Notes: generated from the letters alone by a model not told the origin. Shown: positions 34,293 to 47,205, counted from the first letter of the stretch. The stretch: DNA of 64,000 bases from Cladorhizidae sp. MBARI D1340-BT2 (GCA_028752905.1 JAQNBH010000004.1:4468739-4532738); one strand, 5' to 3'. Numbers and translations are program-made.

Positions 34293-36107
34293 GTTTCATG
34301 AGTCGGAACCCCCCCCCCCCCCCCTCAAGAATATAACCACACCTACTAAATTATACTCAAACTAAATGCACAACACATGCATATATAGGACATGAGAATG
34401 TGGCATGTTTGTTGAAAGAGAAGTATTGAGTGATTGATATTTTTGTGAGGGGGACAGAATTCTGTGACAGTCCTCAGTCACATGATGTGTCTGACTAGCA
34501 TTGGAGAGCACATGCACTGCAGCTTGGAAGTATCTAGAAATGGAAGTTCCTACTATAACCAAGCGCAGGAAGGTAACTTCTCAGCAAGTGACATTAAAAA
34601 GTTTCTTCCAACCTTTACCAAGTGAGTCAAATCAATGGCTAAGAACCACAGCATTGATAAAAACTGTAGGTACAGTGGTGGTACAGATTCCAGTTGATGC
34701 TGCTGAGAGTGATAACTCCACTTCCAGTCCTGAGAAGACATGATACCTCAATCACTAGCAGGCTGTAGCAGTTCACTTGCCGACATTTATTCCCATGACG
34801 TAGGTGAGCTTTTGGAGAGTTTAAGCACTCATAACACTGATGATCAAATTTATACTTATCTCAGACATCACATCCAACCACCAGCAAAAATTATTTCAAA
34901 TACTGGTGGAAAGCCAGTAAATCTGACATACCAAGCTTCTTGGATGTCAGGGAGTCGAGCCTTTTGGCACGTTTACTCTCCAAAGTTGAATGGTGGGCTA
35001 TATATGTCGAGTGTGTCTTCTCTTTGATAAGTCTGATGACACTTCAAAACGTGGTGCATTTGTTAGGTTTCCATTTCAGAAACTTGAAAAAGCTCTTAGC
35101 TCCAGCAAAAAGAACCCAGGAATAATAAATTCTCATGAACAGTCTGCATATCATATCCATGCACTTCAGATGGCTGAAGATTTCCTATACAACTATGAGC
35201 ACCCACAGTCAAAAATTGATAGCAGAATTGACAAGACTCTAGACGTGCTGATATTGACAATTTATTTGATCAGTGGTATAAAGAAGCAAGTGCTTTACTA
35301 ACATTTGTTGGAGTTGAAGAAGTAACTTTCCCAAGGAGAGTAGAGAGGCAAGCCCATAGAAATAACCATCCTGGTGATTCTGCTCAAGAATATTATAAAA
35401 GCTATTACTTTCCTTGACACCATCATCTGTCAACTGGAGTCACGGTTCAACAAGGAAAGCAGAATTTGTGCTGAGCTTTTGCTTCTCACTCCAGCCATTT
35501 CTGTCACTGATAAATTTGACCCAGTGTCCGAAGTCTCTCACATGCTTACATCAGAGTGCCATCTTCCTTCTCCAGTACAGCTCCAAAATGAGATGTCAAG
35601 ATGGACAAAGAAGATTGGATGCAGGTGATGAAGTTCCTAACAGCTTGCTAAATGCAATTAGTGCTATTCGTAGAGAAGATTTTCCCAACATATATATAGC
35701 TATACCCTTTTCTGTATTGCTTGTGTCCTACCTATTACCAGTTGTGAAGCAGAGCATAGTTTCTCTACTCTTCGGCGGACCAAAAATTACCTTCGAAACA
35801 CTATGCTTACGTCCAGACTGTCATCTCGCATACTTATGGCTCAGCATAGTACCAACTTCAACAGAGATAAAATAATTGAAATATTTGTGAACAAACATGC
35901 CCGTAGAATGTTTAGCTCGTCTATTTTGTGAGCATAATGACTTCCACTGACAATATTATTGATTATTGTATATGTATGATGTATGACTTACTAAAACTTT
36001 CTTTAACCATAATAAATTTGAAAAGAAACACTCTAAAGGTGACAATACCAAAAAATCACCGTCAACAAGTCAACCCCCCCCTAGTCAAAATGTCTAGATC
36101 CGCCCCT
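34247..36107 (+). mobile_element. hAT element, core-deleted
   Basis: The left end CAGAGATCTAGGG (34247) is followed by a 31-base G run and a 16-base C run. The right end is CCCCCCCCTAG...TCTAGATCCGCCCCT (to 36107), similar to the hAT terminus at 13080. The interior carries the start, TTF finger and C-terminal part of a hAT transposase on the plus strand. The catalytic middle is missing (junction near 35290-35330). The ends match imperfectly and no duplication is evident. Confidence 0.65.
34540..35875 (+). pseudogene. hAT transposase fragments (PIP-box-like start, TTF finger, C-terminus)
   Basis: ATG 34540 opens MEVPTITKRRKVTSQQVTLK then SFFQP. Residues 16-23 (QVTLKSFF) fit the PCNA-binding consensus Q-x-x-L-x-x-F-F exactly, next to KRRK. 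A strong donor (CAAGTGAGT, about 34620) follows. The TTF-type block reads YICRVCLLFDKSDDTSKRGA and H-x2-S-x2-H (about 34995-35160). The C-terminal part reads VERQAHRNNHPGDSAQEYY, YFPFLDTIICQLESRF, EDFPNIYIAI and a degraded dimerisation motif to about 35870. Frames change near 34990, 35290, 35400 and 35600. There is no DDE core, so it is inactive. Confidence 0.7.
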
Positions 36108-36639
36108 CTAGGGAATTTCCTCCGCTTTGAGATTTCTTACCAAATTAGGTCTCCTACCTTCTTGTGTTAGTTATAATTCAAGATTTTAGTCTCAAAAGGT
36201 ATATAGCTCATTCTGTGTGATTTCCATAGCATAAACTATGGCTGAAAGATGGGCAAAACACAAAGGTCATTAAAATTGCTCTTGCTCCCCAACCACGGTC
36301 TTCCTGACTAGCCATGTATGGTGATATCAGAGTATATACCTAAGATACAAATTATGAATTAACAGTTAAAAAATTATTTCCCCCATTATACCAATTTCAT
36401 TTTTGTGGTCAGCTGACCTACTGTATCTCATCAGAAAATGACTGGATTGGAATTAATAATACAGAGCGATGCTAGGATTTACAGATTATATTCTAAGTAC
36501 AAAAATTGACTGAATTAGACTGCTTTATTTGATGTCAATGATTAAATTACACTTTGGTGCTAAATCAGTTTGAAAAGTACAACACTAAAACCACATCATG
36601 GGTTTCATTTTATTTTTATACGTGGTAAAAACAGTGTGG

Positions 36640-37212
36640 CTATGACTTTAGAGCTCCATAAATTCTGCACACTTCAATAACCTTAATATGTAGTTCAAAA
36701 GATAGATCTCTCTGTGGGCTCTGTTTTGATACAAAAAATGTTGCATAAGTACAACCATAGCCAAAGTACAGGAAGTCAAAGTTGGGGGCCTCAAAACCTT
36801 CATGCCCAAGTTTTCTGTATTTCTAACACCGAACTGGAAAGAAGACAGTTCCAGTGACTAGAGTACATTTTCCACTCGAGTGCTTGATCACGCACTGGAC
36901 CACTTACTTTCATTTTAGGGCCTAATGTCACTGTGTAGCTTCCTCTAGCAAGGGTGCTAATTTTAACTGTCTTGCGCTTTCCAATTAGGCATTAGAAATG
37001 CAGAGAACTTGGACATGCAGGTTTTGAGGTCTCCAACTTTGGCCGCCTGTACCCTGAGTATGGTTGTATAATTATATCTATGCAACAGTATTAGTAGCAA
37101 AATAGATCACATGGAGAGGTCTATCTTTTGATAGCTCATCGAGAAGTAGGCAGAATTTATGGAGCTCCAAAATCGTAACCACAGTTTAAAAAAAAGACTT
37201 TGGTATTATCCC
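36640..37212. repeat. Long inverted repeat element
   Basis: The left arm (about 36640-36850) and right arm (about 36985-37212) are reverse complements with moderate divergence. Matching blocks include GAGCTCCATAAATTCTGC, AAAAGATAGA, GTTGCATA...TACAACCATA, CAAAGTTGG and CCTCAAAACCT then CATG-CCAAGTT. The spacer is about 135 bp. There are no open frames of interest. Partial relatives are at 28400-28460 (GGCGGCCTCAGAACCATCAT) and 9285-9355 (TATGGAGCTCCAAAGTTGTA). It is probably a non-autonomous foldback-type transposon family. Confidence 0.8.
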
Positions 37213-38339
37213 CACTTATTCATATCTCAAGAGGTATACAATGAAATGGGTGGCTATAGTGTATCATCTCAAGAATGGTTGAGTTGATAATTGTGAAGGT
37301 ATAGAATGATGAAGGAAAAACAAGATTTTTGAGGGATAAAAAAAGTCTACTCCCCTCTTAGAGGGAAAGCTAGTTATGACTGACTGCTGTTGGTCTTCTC
37401 TGGAAAATCTAAGGAATCTAAACTAGGTCTAGTAATATTGGGAGCTAATAAAATCAGACATCCTACAGTATTGAGCTATATAAGTTTAGATTCTTTAAGT
37501 TTGATCAATCCAAGCTGCATGGTCAGATACCCTGATAATGTTTGGAGCACATCCAACCATAGATATTATTATCCAATGATTGTTGTTTACATTTAAACAT
37601 CCAGGTATATCAAAGATATATATTATTTGTAGCAGCATATTTTGAAGGCCAGAAATTCAATGTTAATGCTACAAAAGGTGTTGGGCTGCATTAAAGTGCT
37701 TGTCATGCAGTCATCTGGTTCTCAACATATTCCTATGCTATCCCTATAACTATCCAATGATCATAAGAAGAGACTTTAGAAAGATCATTGGTGAGGTCCA
37801 TGTACTCTGCAAGTCTATTTTGTATTTTGAGAATATTGATGCATTTTCTACCAGGACAACAATATTCACCACAACTTTGGCCACTCCATTTGCATAAGTA
37901 TTTTCTTGAGTACAACATGTTTTGCACATGCATGACATATGCACTGGCATGACTGAACATTTCAATGGATGCTGCAATAAATGTGATGGTGTACTTTGTT
38001 GTGAAGGAGAAAAAAAATGACAATAAATTTTCTAAAGCTGTCGATGGTGAAAAAGGTTGCTGCTGGTTTGATTGTGATGGTAATGATCTTGGATGCAAAT
38101 TGATTTTGATGGTTATGAAGGTTGCAATGAATGGGATGTGTTGATAGTGTAACCTCTCTTCCTTTCTATGATTCAACTGATATCTGTGTTTACCAATTAG
38201 CTTCACAATGAAGTATGGACCCTTCCATTTTTATCATCCATCTTCTCTCTATATAATATGTTCATTATAATACATATGAAACTAACGTTTGTTGATTTTT
38301 TCTAGAACTCTCAGCTGCATGATGGTTAAAAAAGTCTAG

Positions 38340-38540
38340 CTAGGCATTTTGGTAAATATGACAATATTTTTTACATGTGTTTTTTACTGCTTGCTTTGAG
38401 CAGTACTTAGCCTTTGCTTTAGTATGACAACACTATCATAACTCAAACATTCCATTCATAATCTCCACGATCTTCATCCTCAGTAATTTCTTTATCCTTG
38501 ATTTCTTCTTCATCCTTAAATTCTTCTTTCTCTAATTCTT
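38340..38540. repeat. Unoccupied relative of the DUF7869 transposon target site
   Basis: CCTTTGCTTTAGTATGACAA then CACTATCATAACTCAA, and TCTTCATCCTCAGTAATT, match the left flank of the transposon at 28560-28647. The sequence then continues as ATTTCTTCTTCATCC, which matches the right flank at 31256-31270. Only one ATTT (38501-38504) is present. Confidence 0.8.
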
Positions 38541-39034
38541 GTGCAAATAATGATTTCACCTGTAGGATGATTATTAATGAATCTGATTCTGTAGCTATAT
38601 ATCAGTACTTAAAATGCAGCTCCCAATTCATATACTTTCTGTATCTTCCAAAGTACATGCCATCTGTTCCACTATGGCACACATTTTTAGTATCCTATTC
38701 TTTTCCTCCTCCTTCATTATCACTCTAAGTGCCACATTTACACAACCATCTTCTCTTTTTAATTGTGTCTACTTAAATAATCCGAAACCAACTTCACTTT
38801 TTAATTGTGTCTGTCCTTCCTTGCTATCTTCCTGTTTTTTAATGGTTTTTCCCACTCGCAAATAAAAAGCCAGAGGTGGTCCCTTTTTCGTATTTTTGTG
38901 TAATCCCACTCCTGTTCCCTCTCCTTGTCTTATTTGTTTACCAAATCATGTGCTCAAGGGAAGAGGGGGGTGCATGAGAATGGTGATATGATCTTGATCA
39001 GTTTCGGAGTAATAGTCCCAATAAAACAAGTTCC

Positions 39035-39232
39035 AATTTAGCTATGAAATTTGGCACAGTGCTTCTATGGCTGACAACATATCCAAAATCATCTCAAATA
39101 CTCTTTGGGGATTTTTTTTTTACAGTGGATCATATATCGCTATGAAATTTGGCACAGCACTTCTATGGCTAACAACATATCCAAAGTTATCTCAAATCCG
39201 CTTTGGGGATTTTTTTTTACAGAGCGTCATAT
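39035..39232. repeat. Two-copy tandem duplication (~95 bp)
   Basis: GCTATGAAATTTGGCACAG...CTTCTATGGCT...AACATATCCAAA...CTTTGGGGATTTTTTTT occurs at about 39040-39125 and again at about 39139-39218. Confidence 0.9.
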
Positions 39233-40619
39233 ATTTTGCAGACCGGAACAGTTTATTTCATATTTACATGTCACCATACTCGAGTTAAAGTATCTTAACT
39301 GGGTAGCTAAGCCTAAGTACCCCGAATACACTTGCAAAATTTAAAATTTCTGTGGAGGGTGAGGAGAAAATGTTGTATATACACTTCACTAGAAAAGTAT
39401 GGAGTTATCTTACATTGATCTTCTCCTCCATCTTCACCACTCTTTCTCCATCTCCTCCACCTTCTTCTTCATCTCCCTATCCGCTAGATGAGTGGCCAAC
39501 TCACTATCCTCCCCATCCCTCATGAATATAGAGCTATACAAATTCCGCAGAAAACAAAACCAAGCAGTGGCATATACTGTATTGCATAAGTATGCTCTAT
39601 AATTATGCACCCTGTCAACTATATGCACCCTGTCAACTGAGTTTATATTGGTAGATTCTTTTTGTAACTTAGTATAAATATAAATAGAATGCAGCGTATT
39701 TGAACTTAGTTGAAAATATAGAGTATATAGGTATATATATATATCAGTGTTAATATTATGTAGTATTATTATTTCTAACGATTATATCAGGTGTCTCTTA
39801 TATTGTAGGGGTTAAACAACCAGATATTGAGAATGTGTCGGTCTATGAGTGCAGATTGAATGGGTGCAAATTGAGAATACTTTATGAATACACATTTTCA
39901 AGGGGTTCAGATGGATTTATGTTCCTAATTGCACTTGTAGCGGTGATTGGTGTATATATATATGCACCTCGACTTAATCAAGTATAATAAAATACAAAAT
40001 AAAGAAAGTGCTGCTAATTGTCCCAGCCTGTCATAGTGAGGACTGTGCAGGTTTTGTTTGGACAAAACAAAATTTGGAGGTCCCAATCAGAAGAAGCAAG
40101 TGCTGCATTAATAGATGTTGTTTACAATCTGCATCATCTGCACTTGCCAACTCATCAGAGAAGTAACTTGATAACTATAAAATTACTTATTATGCATGTA
40201 GCCGTCATAGTACAGTTTGAGAAACTGAATGCCCAATTCTTCGAGCCTTTGCTTATGGCTAACGATGAGCCTATCTTCTCTGAGCATGCTACTGTGATGT
40301 TTCAATCTTCCACTTAGGGGACACAAGTGGAAATTGTTGCAACTGCTTCTCTATTTCAAGTTCCTGTATATACACGAGTATGTACAATCTTGGGACTGTG
40401 AATTGAAGTCCATAATCCTTTAGCTAGGGCGGATCCAGAAGGGATCGACTGGTCTCGTTCGAGGCCCCCGTTTCTATAATTTCCCAAACTCTAACTAAAA
40501 CTAAACAACAAACCTGCAATGCTTTTTTGCCTTTTCTTGCTTTCTTGCGTAGCTTAGCTGGCTGACCTGCGAAGCCACACCTCCAAGTGGTGGAAACGTA
40601 GGGGTGTGGCTGCACCAGA

Positions 40620-41106
40620 CTAAACTTTACCTTATTGCAGGTTAATTAAGGAGATCACTATGTTGGAAAAGGTCCAGAGGAGGGCAACAAAGTTCATCTT
40701 GAACAATTCTTTGATGGAATATAGAGACAGGCTGCTAGCCCTGAACATATTACCCTTAATGATGTGGTACGAAATAGCTGACATCATGTTCTACATCAAA
40801 GAACTGAAGAATCCCACAGATAGATTTAACATTAATCATTACATTTCGATCTCCTCCAACAACACCAGATCGTCATCCAATGCCAAGTTAAGGCACACTA
40901 GGTCAAGAACTAACCGCATCAGTCATTTCTATTTCAATAGACTTCCCAGACTGTGGAACTCACTCCCTCCTCTAAACTTGGATCTGTCACTTACAACACT
41001 TCGCTGCCAGCTGATAAATATATTTTGGGACCACTTCAACCAGCACTTTATATCTGAGCAACCCTGCACGTATCACTTCTCATGTCCCTGTGCAAGATGC
41101 ATCTAA
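40620..41106 (+). pseudogene. 5'-truncated LINE (L2/CR1-like) 3' end
   Basis: An open frame from about 40636 to TAA at 41106 encodes the last ~150 residues of an L2-type reverse transcriptase. It reads VQRRATKFIL, YRDRLLALNILPLMMWYEIA, DIMFYIKELKNP, HFYFNRLPRLWNSLP and the terminal PCTYHFSCPCARC. It has no frame damage, but the catalytic RT is absent. It sits inside the hAT at 40434-43996 and ends close to an ATT array, which may be its tail. An older relative is at 14700-15115. Confidence 0.85.
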
Positions 41107-41859
41107 TCACCCCTACACTAATCTCGCTAGATAATTATAAGTACTTTTAATTAAAAAATGGGTGCCTATAGGACTTACAGGCATACCATCAGCATTTATC
41201 ACATTTCTGAACACACTCAATGTATCTTCCACACATACGTGTCTTGCTGTAAAATCATATATTATTATTATTATTATTATTATCGTCGTTCCAGCACCGT
41301 GGTTCATTACCCCCCAGCGAGATTTACTGTCGACCTGTCACTCACCAAATATCTTACTCATGGCTCAGTCTCAAAGTTAAAGGCTTTTTTCAAACCCAAC
41401 CCAGGCCCCCCTAAAGCTAAGTAAGTTGATCTAAACTGAGCAGTGATTGAGAATATTATGCTATTGAATAGATTGCCAACTACTGCTAGCTAGTCGAGTT
41501 AATTTACATAGAAATTTCCACATTTAATGATAGGAAACAAGGACCGACAAGAACACCACTTTTCCATCTCCAGCTGTGGTACCTGTTGTCACTCTTCCAT
41601 GGTCTCCTGCTTCAGTCCATTGTATCTCCTCCGAGCCCTCTGTGTCTGTGATTCTCACCCAGCCCTCTGTGTCTGTCACAGAGAACTCTCTATCTGTGTC
41701 TCCCACCAGCCCTCTCTGTGTGTGTCTCCCACCCAGCCCTCAGGCTCTGTGTCTGTGTCTCCTCCTGAGTCGGTGCTATTACTGCCTTCATGTTCCGCTT
41801 CTGTCCTGCCCTCTCATTCCGCATCTCATCTGCCTTGTCCACTTTTTCTGCTGCTTCTT

Positions 41860-43664
41860 CGTCAAGTGAATCATTTTAAGCCTGATAGTTCATTTACATT
41901 TCCAAGTAGTTATTTAGATGGTTGTGATAGGTCTTGTCAACATAAATACTTGGCTGAAAACCCTTGGTTTGTAGAAGATGGAATATATTGTTTGCCTTGT
42001 GTTCTCTTTGCTACAAAGGGTTTGGGTCATTTTGTATGTAATGGATTTAATGCTGTGTCTAGGAAGACTAAAACATTTTCCAGTCACAACTGTATGCAGT
42101 ACCATTAGCTGGCTTTAGCTCGGGCAGATGCTTTAAAATCTTCCCATGTGTGTCCAGAGTCTTCTATTAAGAATCGTTTTCTGCATATAGATGAGAGTAA
42201 AATAGCAACAAATAGGTACATAATAAAGGTGTATGGCTGATGCAATACTTCTTTGTGGCAAGCAGTTAGCTATTCGAGGTCACAGAAATGGTAGCATGGC
42301 TGATTCTGAGGTCAACAGAGGAAAGTTTTTAGCACTTCTTGAATACTCTGTGAGGTCAGGAAATGTTGCGTTAGCCAAGCATTTGAAATATGCTTTAAAA
42401 AATTCAACTTATACTAGCAAAACTACCCAAAATAAACTCATTGAATGCATAGGTGATCATATTAGAGATAGTAAAATTAAACAAGCTATCTTTTCTTAGT
42501 GATGAAGTCGTTGATATATCCAGTAAGGAGCAGGTGTCAGTAGTATTAAGATTTGTAAATAGTAATTGTAATATAAGATAAGAATTCTTAGAGTTCATAA
42601 GAACAGAAAGGATAAATGGAGAGGTTTTCGCTCGTGCAATAAAAGAAGCACTGAACGAGTTTGACTTAGACTTTGAAGATTGTAAGGGCAAGGCTATGAT
42701 GGTGCTAGCAATATGTCTAGTGCAAGGGGTGTGCAGGGTCGTCTCTTGGCAGAAAATCCTAGTCACATATATCCACTGTAATAGTCACGTGCTTAATTTG
42801 TGTATTGTTGAAGCTTGTAGTTAACCTCCTATTCGTAATATGAATTCTACTGTGACAGCTCTTCCATTATAGTGCTAAACGGCAACTATTTCTTGATTTT
42901 ATATGGAAACTAGCATTGTTAAAGTTAAGGATCTTTGTAGAACAAGATGAATTTATCAGCAAAGGCATATGAAATCTTTTATGTTTCCTTGCAACTGCAA
43001 TATAGTTAAAGATTATATGGATATTAAAGACGTACTGAATGAACTTTGTGCAGTTCGTCAAAGTGAGGAAATGTTACATTCATGGTATGTGCAAGCTGAG
43101 GTTATAGCTCATGATGTTGGTGTGGTTCCTGAAGTCCAGCGTGTATCTGCTCAACAAACGTACAAAAATAATGTTGAGTACAGTTCTGTGGAAGAATACT
43201 ACCGAAGAACTGCTGTGCTTCCTTTATTGGACCACTTAGTTCAACAAATGAATGATAGGTTTGGTAAGACTCAAACAGTAGCAGCCAATTTAATCAATCT
43301 TATACCTTCTATAATCACTACTCGGGATGATATATCTTTTGAGGACTTGATTTCTTTATATAATGACGACTTGCCAAGTACTGCACTTGTGTCTACTGAG
43401 GTGTGGAGGTGGAGGGCAAAGTGGCAGAGTCAAGATGCTGACAAGCGGCCATCCACCCTTCAATCAGCTCTGAAAGAGTGTGACAAGGATTACTTTCCTA
43501 ACCTTTACGTACTGCTGCGCATCGCATGTACTATTCCAGTCACATCATGTGAGAACGAGAGGGCCAATAGTACCTTAAAAAATCTTAAAGCTTTCTTACG
43601 TAGTAGTATGGGGCAGGACATCCGCATTAGCATTGATGCATACTCATTATACTTTTCCTGTTGA
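41860..43664 (+). pseudogene. hAT (DUF4371) transposase, frameshifted
   Basis: A TTF finger lies at about 41865-42105 (DGCDRSCQHKYL, DGIYCLPCVLFATKG, FSSHNCMQYH). RGHRNGSMADSEVNRGKFLA and then KTTQNKLIECIG come at 42270-42450. DEVVDISSKEQVSVVLRFVN follows at about 42503. A damaged middle holds KAMMVLAICL and SHVLNLCIVEACS near 42690-42820. The C-terminal part at 42969-43664 holds VEYSSVEEYYRRTAVLPLLD, DYFPNLYVLLRIACTIPVTS, SCENERANSTLKNLKAFLRS and SMGQD. Stops or frame changes fall near 42107, 42499, 42580, 42825 and 43620. The end is nearly identical to 13716-13342. Confidence 0.82.
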
Positions 43665-44002
43665 TCTTGATTATGTTGTTGATAGATTTAAATGTAATAT
43701 AGATTTAAATGTAATAGGAGAATAACTTTATAAGTATGTACATAATGTATTAATAGCATTTCTCTTCCAATCTCTTCCCCTTTTTTCCCTTCAATTATTG
43801 ACCCTTGGACTTCATGATTCAGATTCACAATTTTTATATATGTCATTGTGATAACCAATCATAATAACTTGGATTTGTTGTTCGTTCAATGTAATTTAGT
43901 CTTAACATTTTTCTATGCTGTATTTGATATAATATATCTCTATTTAAATTTTAATAAAAGAGGCCCCCCCCCCAAGAATTCCTAGATCCGCCCCTGTTTA
44001 GC

Positions 44003-46860
44003 ACCTGCTAATATGTTCCAAGTTCCAATGACTGAGCTCCACTCTGTCATCAGTCTACCACACCTTGAGCTCTGTTACAAAGTTAATTCACATGATGACT
44101 GTATCGTTGACAAAGAAACTAAGCAAGTTTGTACTACACCTCCTGAAATATATTATTACACTTGTGCAAAAATTGACTTAACTTGTATGTGTCAATTTAT
44201 ACTATATATTATAATACCATTATTGATCGTCGACAAACACTGTGGTGTGTGTATATGTGTGTGTGTGTGTGGGGGGGGGGGGGGAGGGAGAAGAATTATG
44301 CAATACAGCTAGCCATAGTTAATTTTTTTTGTTTATACACACAGCACAGTATATATAATTATATATACAAAAGAGTCAAAGAATACCACCCAGGTTGGGT
44401 AGACTCAACCTGTGGGATGCATAACCAAAGACTCTGAAGGCACCAATGTCTGTGATTATATTATTCACTTTACAGTATATACCTATACAGTACTTATAAA
44501 CACTTGCCTATACACATAAGGTGACCTTGAATATTGCTTACTAGAGCATTAACACAGACGTTGAAAGTGATCTATTGGGTCTTTAAAGCTTTGACTATGA
44601 AAAATGTCATTCAGTTCCAAGATACATCATTAAGGGAAGAAACTCAGACTTGTCATTGAATATGATAGTTGCTCTTCTCTGCATTTGTTCTAGCTAGGGG
44701 AATAAAAATCTTTCTTTAGGTAAGATAGTTCTAGCAGCCTCAACACTCCAACCGAACCCCACCCTAAGATATTCTGTGTATCATTAAACTATTCCAGATC
44801 CACCACAGGTGCCAGTAGGAGCGGCTTCTTTCCTCTCGTGAGTTATCTGCAATTCGCGATAAAATGCAAACTTGAACCCCTCTAGGTGACATCAAATGAC
44901 GTGGTAAGAATAAGATCCTTTGTTTAATTGTGAAGCGGACGGTTTATCCATTTGCTACTGTTGGTTTCCGTCGTGTTGGTTAGCATGCGTTTATTTGCGT
45001 TCACGCTATGCATTTTTTAACATATGCAATGCAACCAACCAACCAGCCAGCCTTTTTACTAGAAGAAACCAACAAACATATTATAATGTACAAAAGCTAC
45101 TAAAAGTTCCAACACACCAATGAAACCATGGCGACAAAAAGACAGCAGCAAAAACAAAAAACAAAAGCAAGACAAAAACCACACAAACCACAAACAACAA
45201 TAATAAAAGTCCGAAATCAAATGACCCCATTCACAGCTGGAGAACAGATGGTCAAACTTCTTAACCAAAGTCCGGCATTACCACGCCAGAGGTTGATGGA
45301 GAGGCGTTGAAAGAGATGGCAGATGGAATCCGCTGAAGGTATTCCAAGCCAGATACCCCGCAGGCGACCAATAGTTCTGATGAAACTGTTTCAGGGCACC
45401 AACCACCTAAAGACTCGGCCAACAAAGGGATGAAGAGGACACCGACTTCTCGGCAAGCTCCTGAATGAGCTGCTATTTTCCTGTTTACCCCCCAAAACAC
45501 GTTTTTTGGGGGGGCTTGTACTGTACATGGAAGTCCCTTCACTGGAAGGTAAGAGTCATCAACAACAGACTACTAGAACACCACCTAACTTAACCAGGTC
45601 AAGGGTCAGCATCAATTATGGTGGTATCCGAGTGCCCAGACACCATTTCCGTCATCCTATTAGCCCCTCTACATACCTGGCAGGTGAGGTGAGCACACAG
45701 ACTGACCTGCAGGTAAGGATCATCAATACTAGACAGAAAGAGCGCTCAGATGGTATAATAATTATGAGCCAAGGAAAAACCTGGGAAACATTTAGATGTG
45801 GTGGAATTTAGATGTGGTGGATGCATTTTCATGTATCTGGCTTGCTCCCTTAAGTTTGGTGGTGTTCATCACCTGAGCTTCACTGCATCCAAGTTAGGAG
45901 TATGCCCTCCTCCAATACACACTCCCATCACAGGTAGCTAGTATACCAAGTAGAGCGACAGGACGAAGCCGAAGACAGCAGGCTTAGAAGGAATTCCTTT
46001 ATTCCCGACTTGAGGAACCTGACAAGGAACAATGACCAGTCCACTGCTGGTTGGTACTCGCGACTCATTTTTCAACGGCACACCCTAGATCATGGCGTAA
46101 GTTGTACAGACTTCAACCAACTGCGAGACCAACTGCTTTAGAGAATCCACTGCAACTCATATCCCGTACCGTGTCTCGTCACACTCTGACACCGCAATCC
46201 GTGGTCATTGGTAAAGAGTCTGGCTAGGTACGAATGAAGTAGGTAATGGTCGTCGTACACCCAAGTGACAACCTATTTGTAGTTCGTAAAAGGAGACGAT
46301 CATTTCCTTTCAGTCAGCAACGCGACACACCACACGGCTACATATTTTCTTCGCTCCTCCCCACATCTCCTTCTGTCTGGGTTGCCACTGGCTGCTCAGA
46401 GACGTCAACGCGCCCCTCTGGAAACGTCCTAGCCTCCTATGACAACTAGCAACCTTGTGCTTCCAAGTCTGTGGTCCACTGTCCTGTCCCTCTGCAACGC
46501 CTCTCCCCATGCAGGTGACTGGTTACACATTGTGCTCTGCATCATCAACTTAGGAGTTCTGTTTCTGCCTGCAACACTGGCTTGGTGTGGTCGTGGTGAG
46601 AGAGGAACTCCTTGCCTCATGTGCTGGTCCTAAGTGATCCACATGAGTTGAAGAAGGCTTCTCAGGTTTGTGAAGGAAGATCTGATGCTAGCGTAACCCT
46701 AAAGCATTGATGTTTGTAGGTAAACTAGTTTGTCATAAATCAACCCTTTACCTCACTTATCTTTAGGGCGGGGAAAGGGTGTGGTGTCTCTCATATGTTG
46801 GCTTGAGTCTCGCAGCTAAAGTTACATGCCAATCAGAGCAGTATTTCTGATGGTTGCATC
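44003..46860. other. No recognised gene
   Basis: A GT-microsatellite followed by a G run is at 44250-44285. A hairpin-forming CCCCCCAAAACACG...TTTTTTGGGGGG is near 45487-45514. Open frames at 45128-45310, 45261-45542 (minus) and 46246-46633 have no recognisable family. The stretch 45900-46650 is richer in GC than the surroundings and may hold unrecognised exons. Confidence 0.4.
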
Positions 46861-46865
46861 CCAGG

Positions 46866-47205
46866 CATGTCTGGCCTCGATGCTGGAGAGGAGTACAGGA
46901 GTCACCATCAGCTAGCTACTGGTCACTGGCCTCAGTGCTGGAGAGGAGCACAGGAGTCGCCATCAGCTAGCTGCTAGTCACTGGCCTCAGTGCTGGAGAG
47001 GAGCACAGGAGTCACCATCAGCTAGCTGCTAGTCACTGCCTCAGTGCTGGAGAGGAGCACAGGAGTCACCATCAGCTAGCTGCTAGTCACTGGCCTCAGT
47101 GCTGGAGAGGAGCACAGGAGTCACCATCAGCTAGCTGCTAGTCACTGGCCTCAGTGCTGGAGAGGAGCACAGGAGTCACCATCAGCTAGTTACTAGTCAC
47201 TTTAC
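46866..47205. repeat. 55-bp minisatellite
   Basis: About six units of CTGGCCTCAGTGCTGGAGAG, GAGCACAGGAGTCACCATCA and GCTAGCTGCTAGTCA start near 46870, 46926, 46981, 47036, 47090 and 47145. They vary by a few bases. Confidence 0.95.

Larger units (their letters stand above)
37220..40430. other. Non-coding stretch apart from listed repeats
   Basis: Open frames such as 37733-38206 (minus) and 40018-40317 (plus) have no recognisable family and no splice or motif support. I see no gene here. Confidence 0.4.
40434..43996 (+). mobile_element. hAT element, longer copy with nested LINE
   Basis: The left end CTAGGGCGGATCCAG (40434) and right end CTAGATCCGCCCCTG (ending 43996) are hAT-type termini, the same as those of the deleted copy at 13080-13965. 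TTTAGC flanks both sides (40429-40434 and 43997-44002), a possible imperfect target duplication. The 3.56-kb interior contains a LINE fragment (40620-41106), an ATT microsatellite (41258-41283), and a broken transposase (about 41860-43680). Confidence 0.85.

Noticed and set aside
37733..38206. 157-residue minus-strand frame
   Set aside because: AT-rich composition, no motif, no splice support.
45128..45542. Possible disordered-protein exon (Thr/Pro/Lys-rich in one frame)
   Set aside because: Frames change, no motif or convincing splice sites; left as unassigned.
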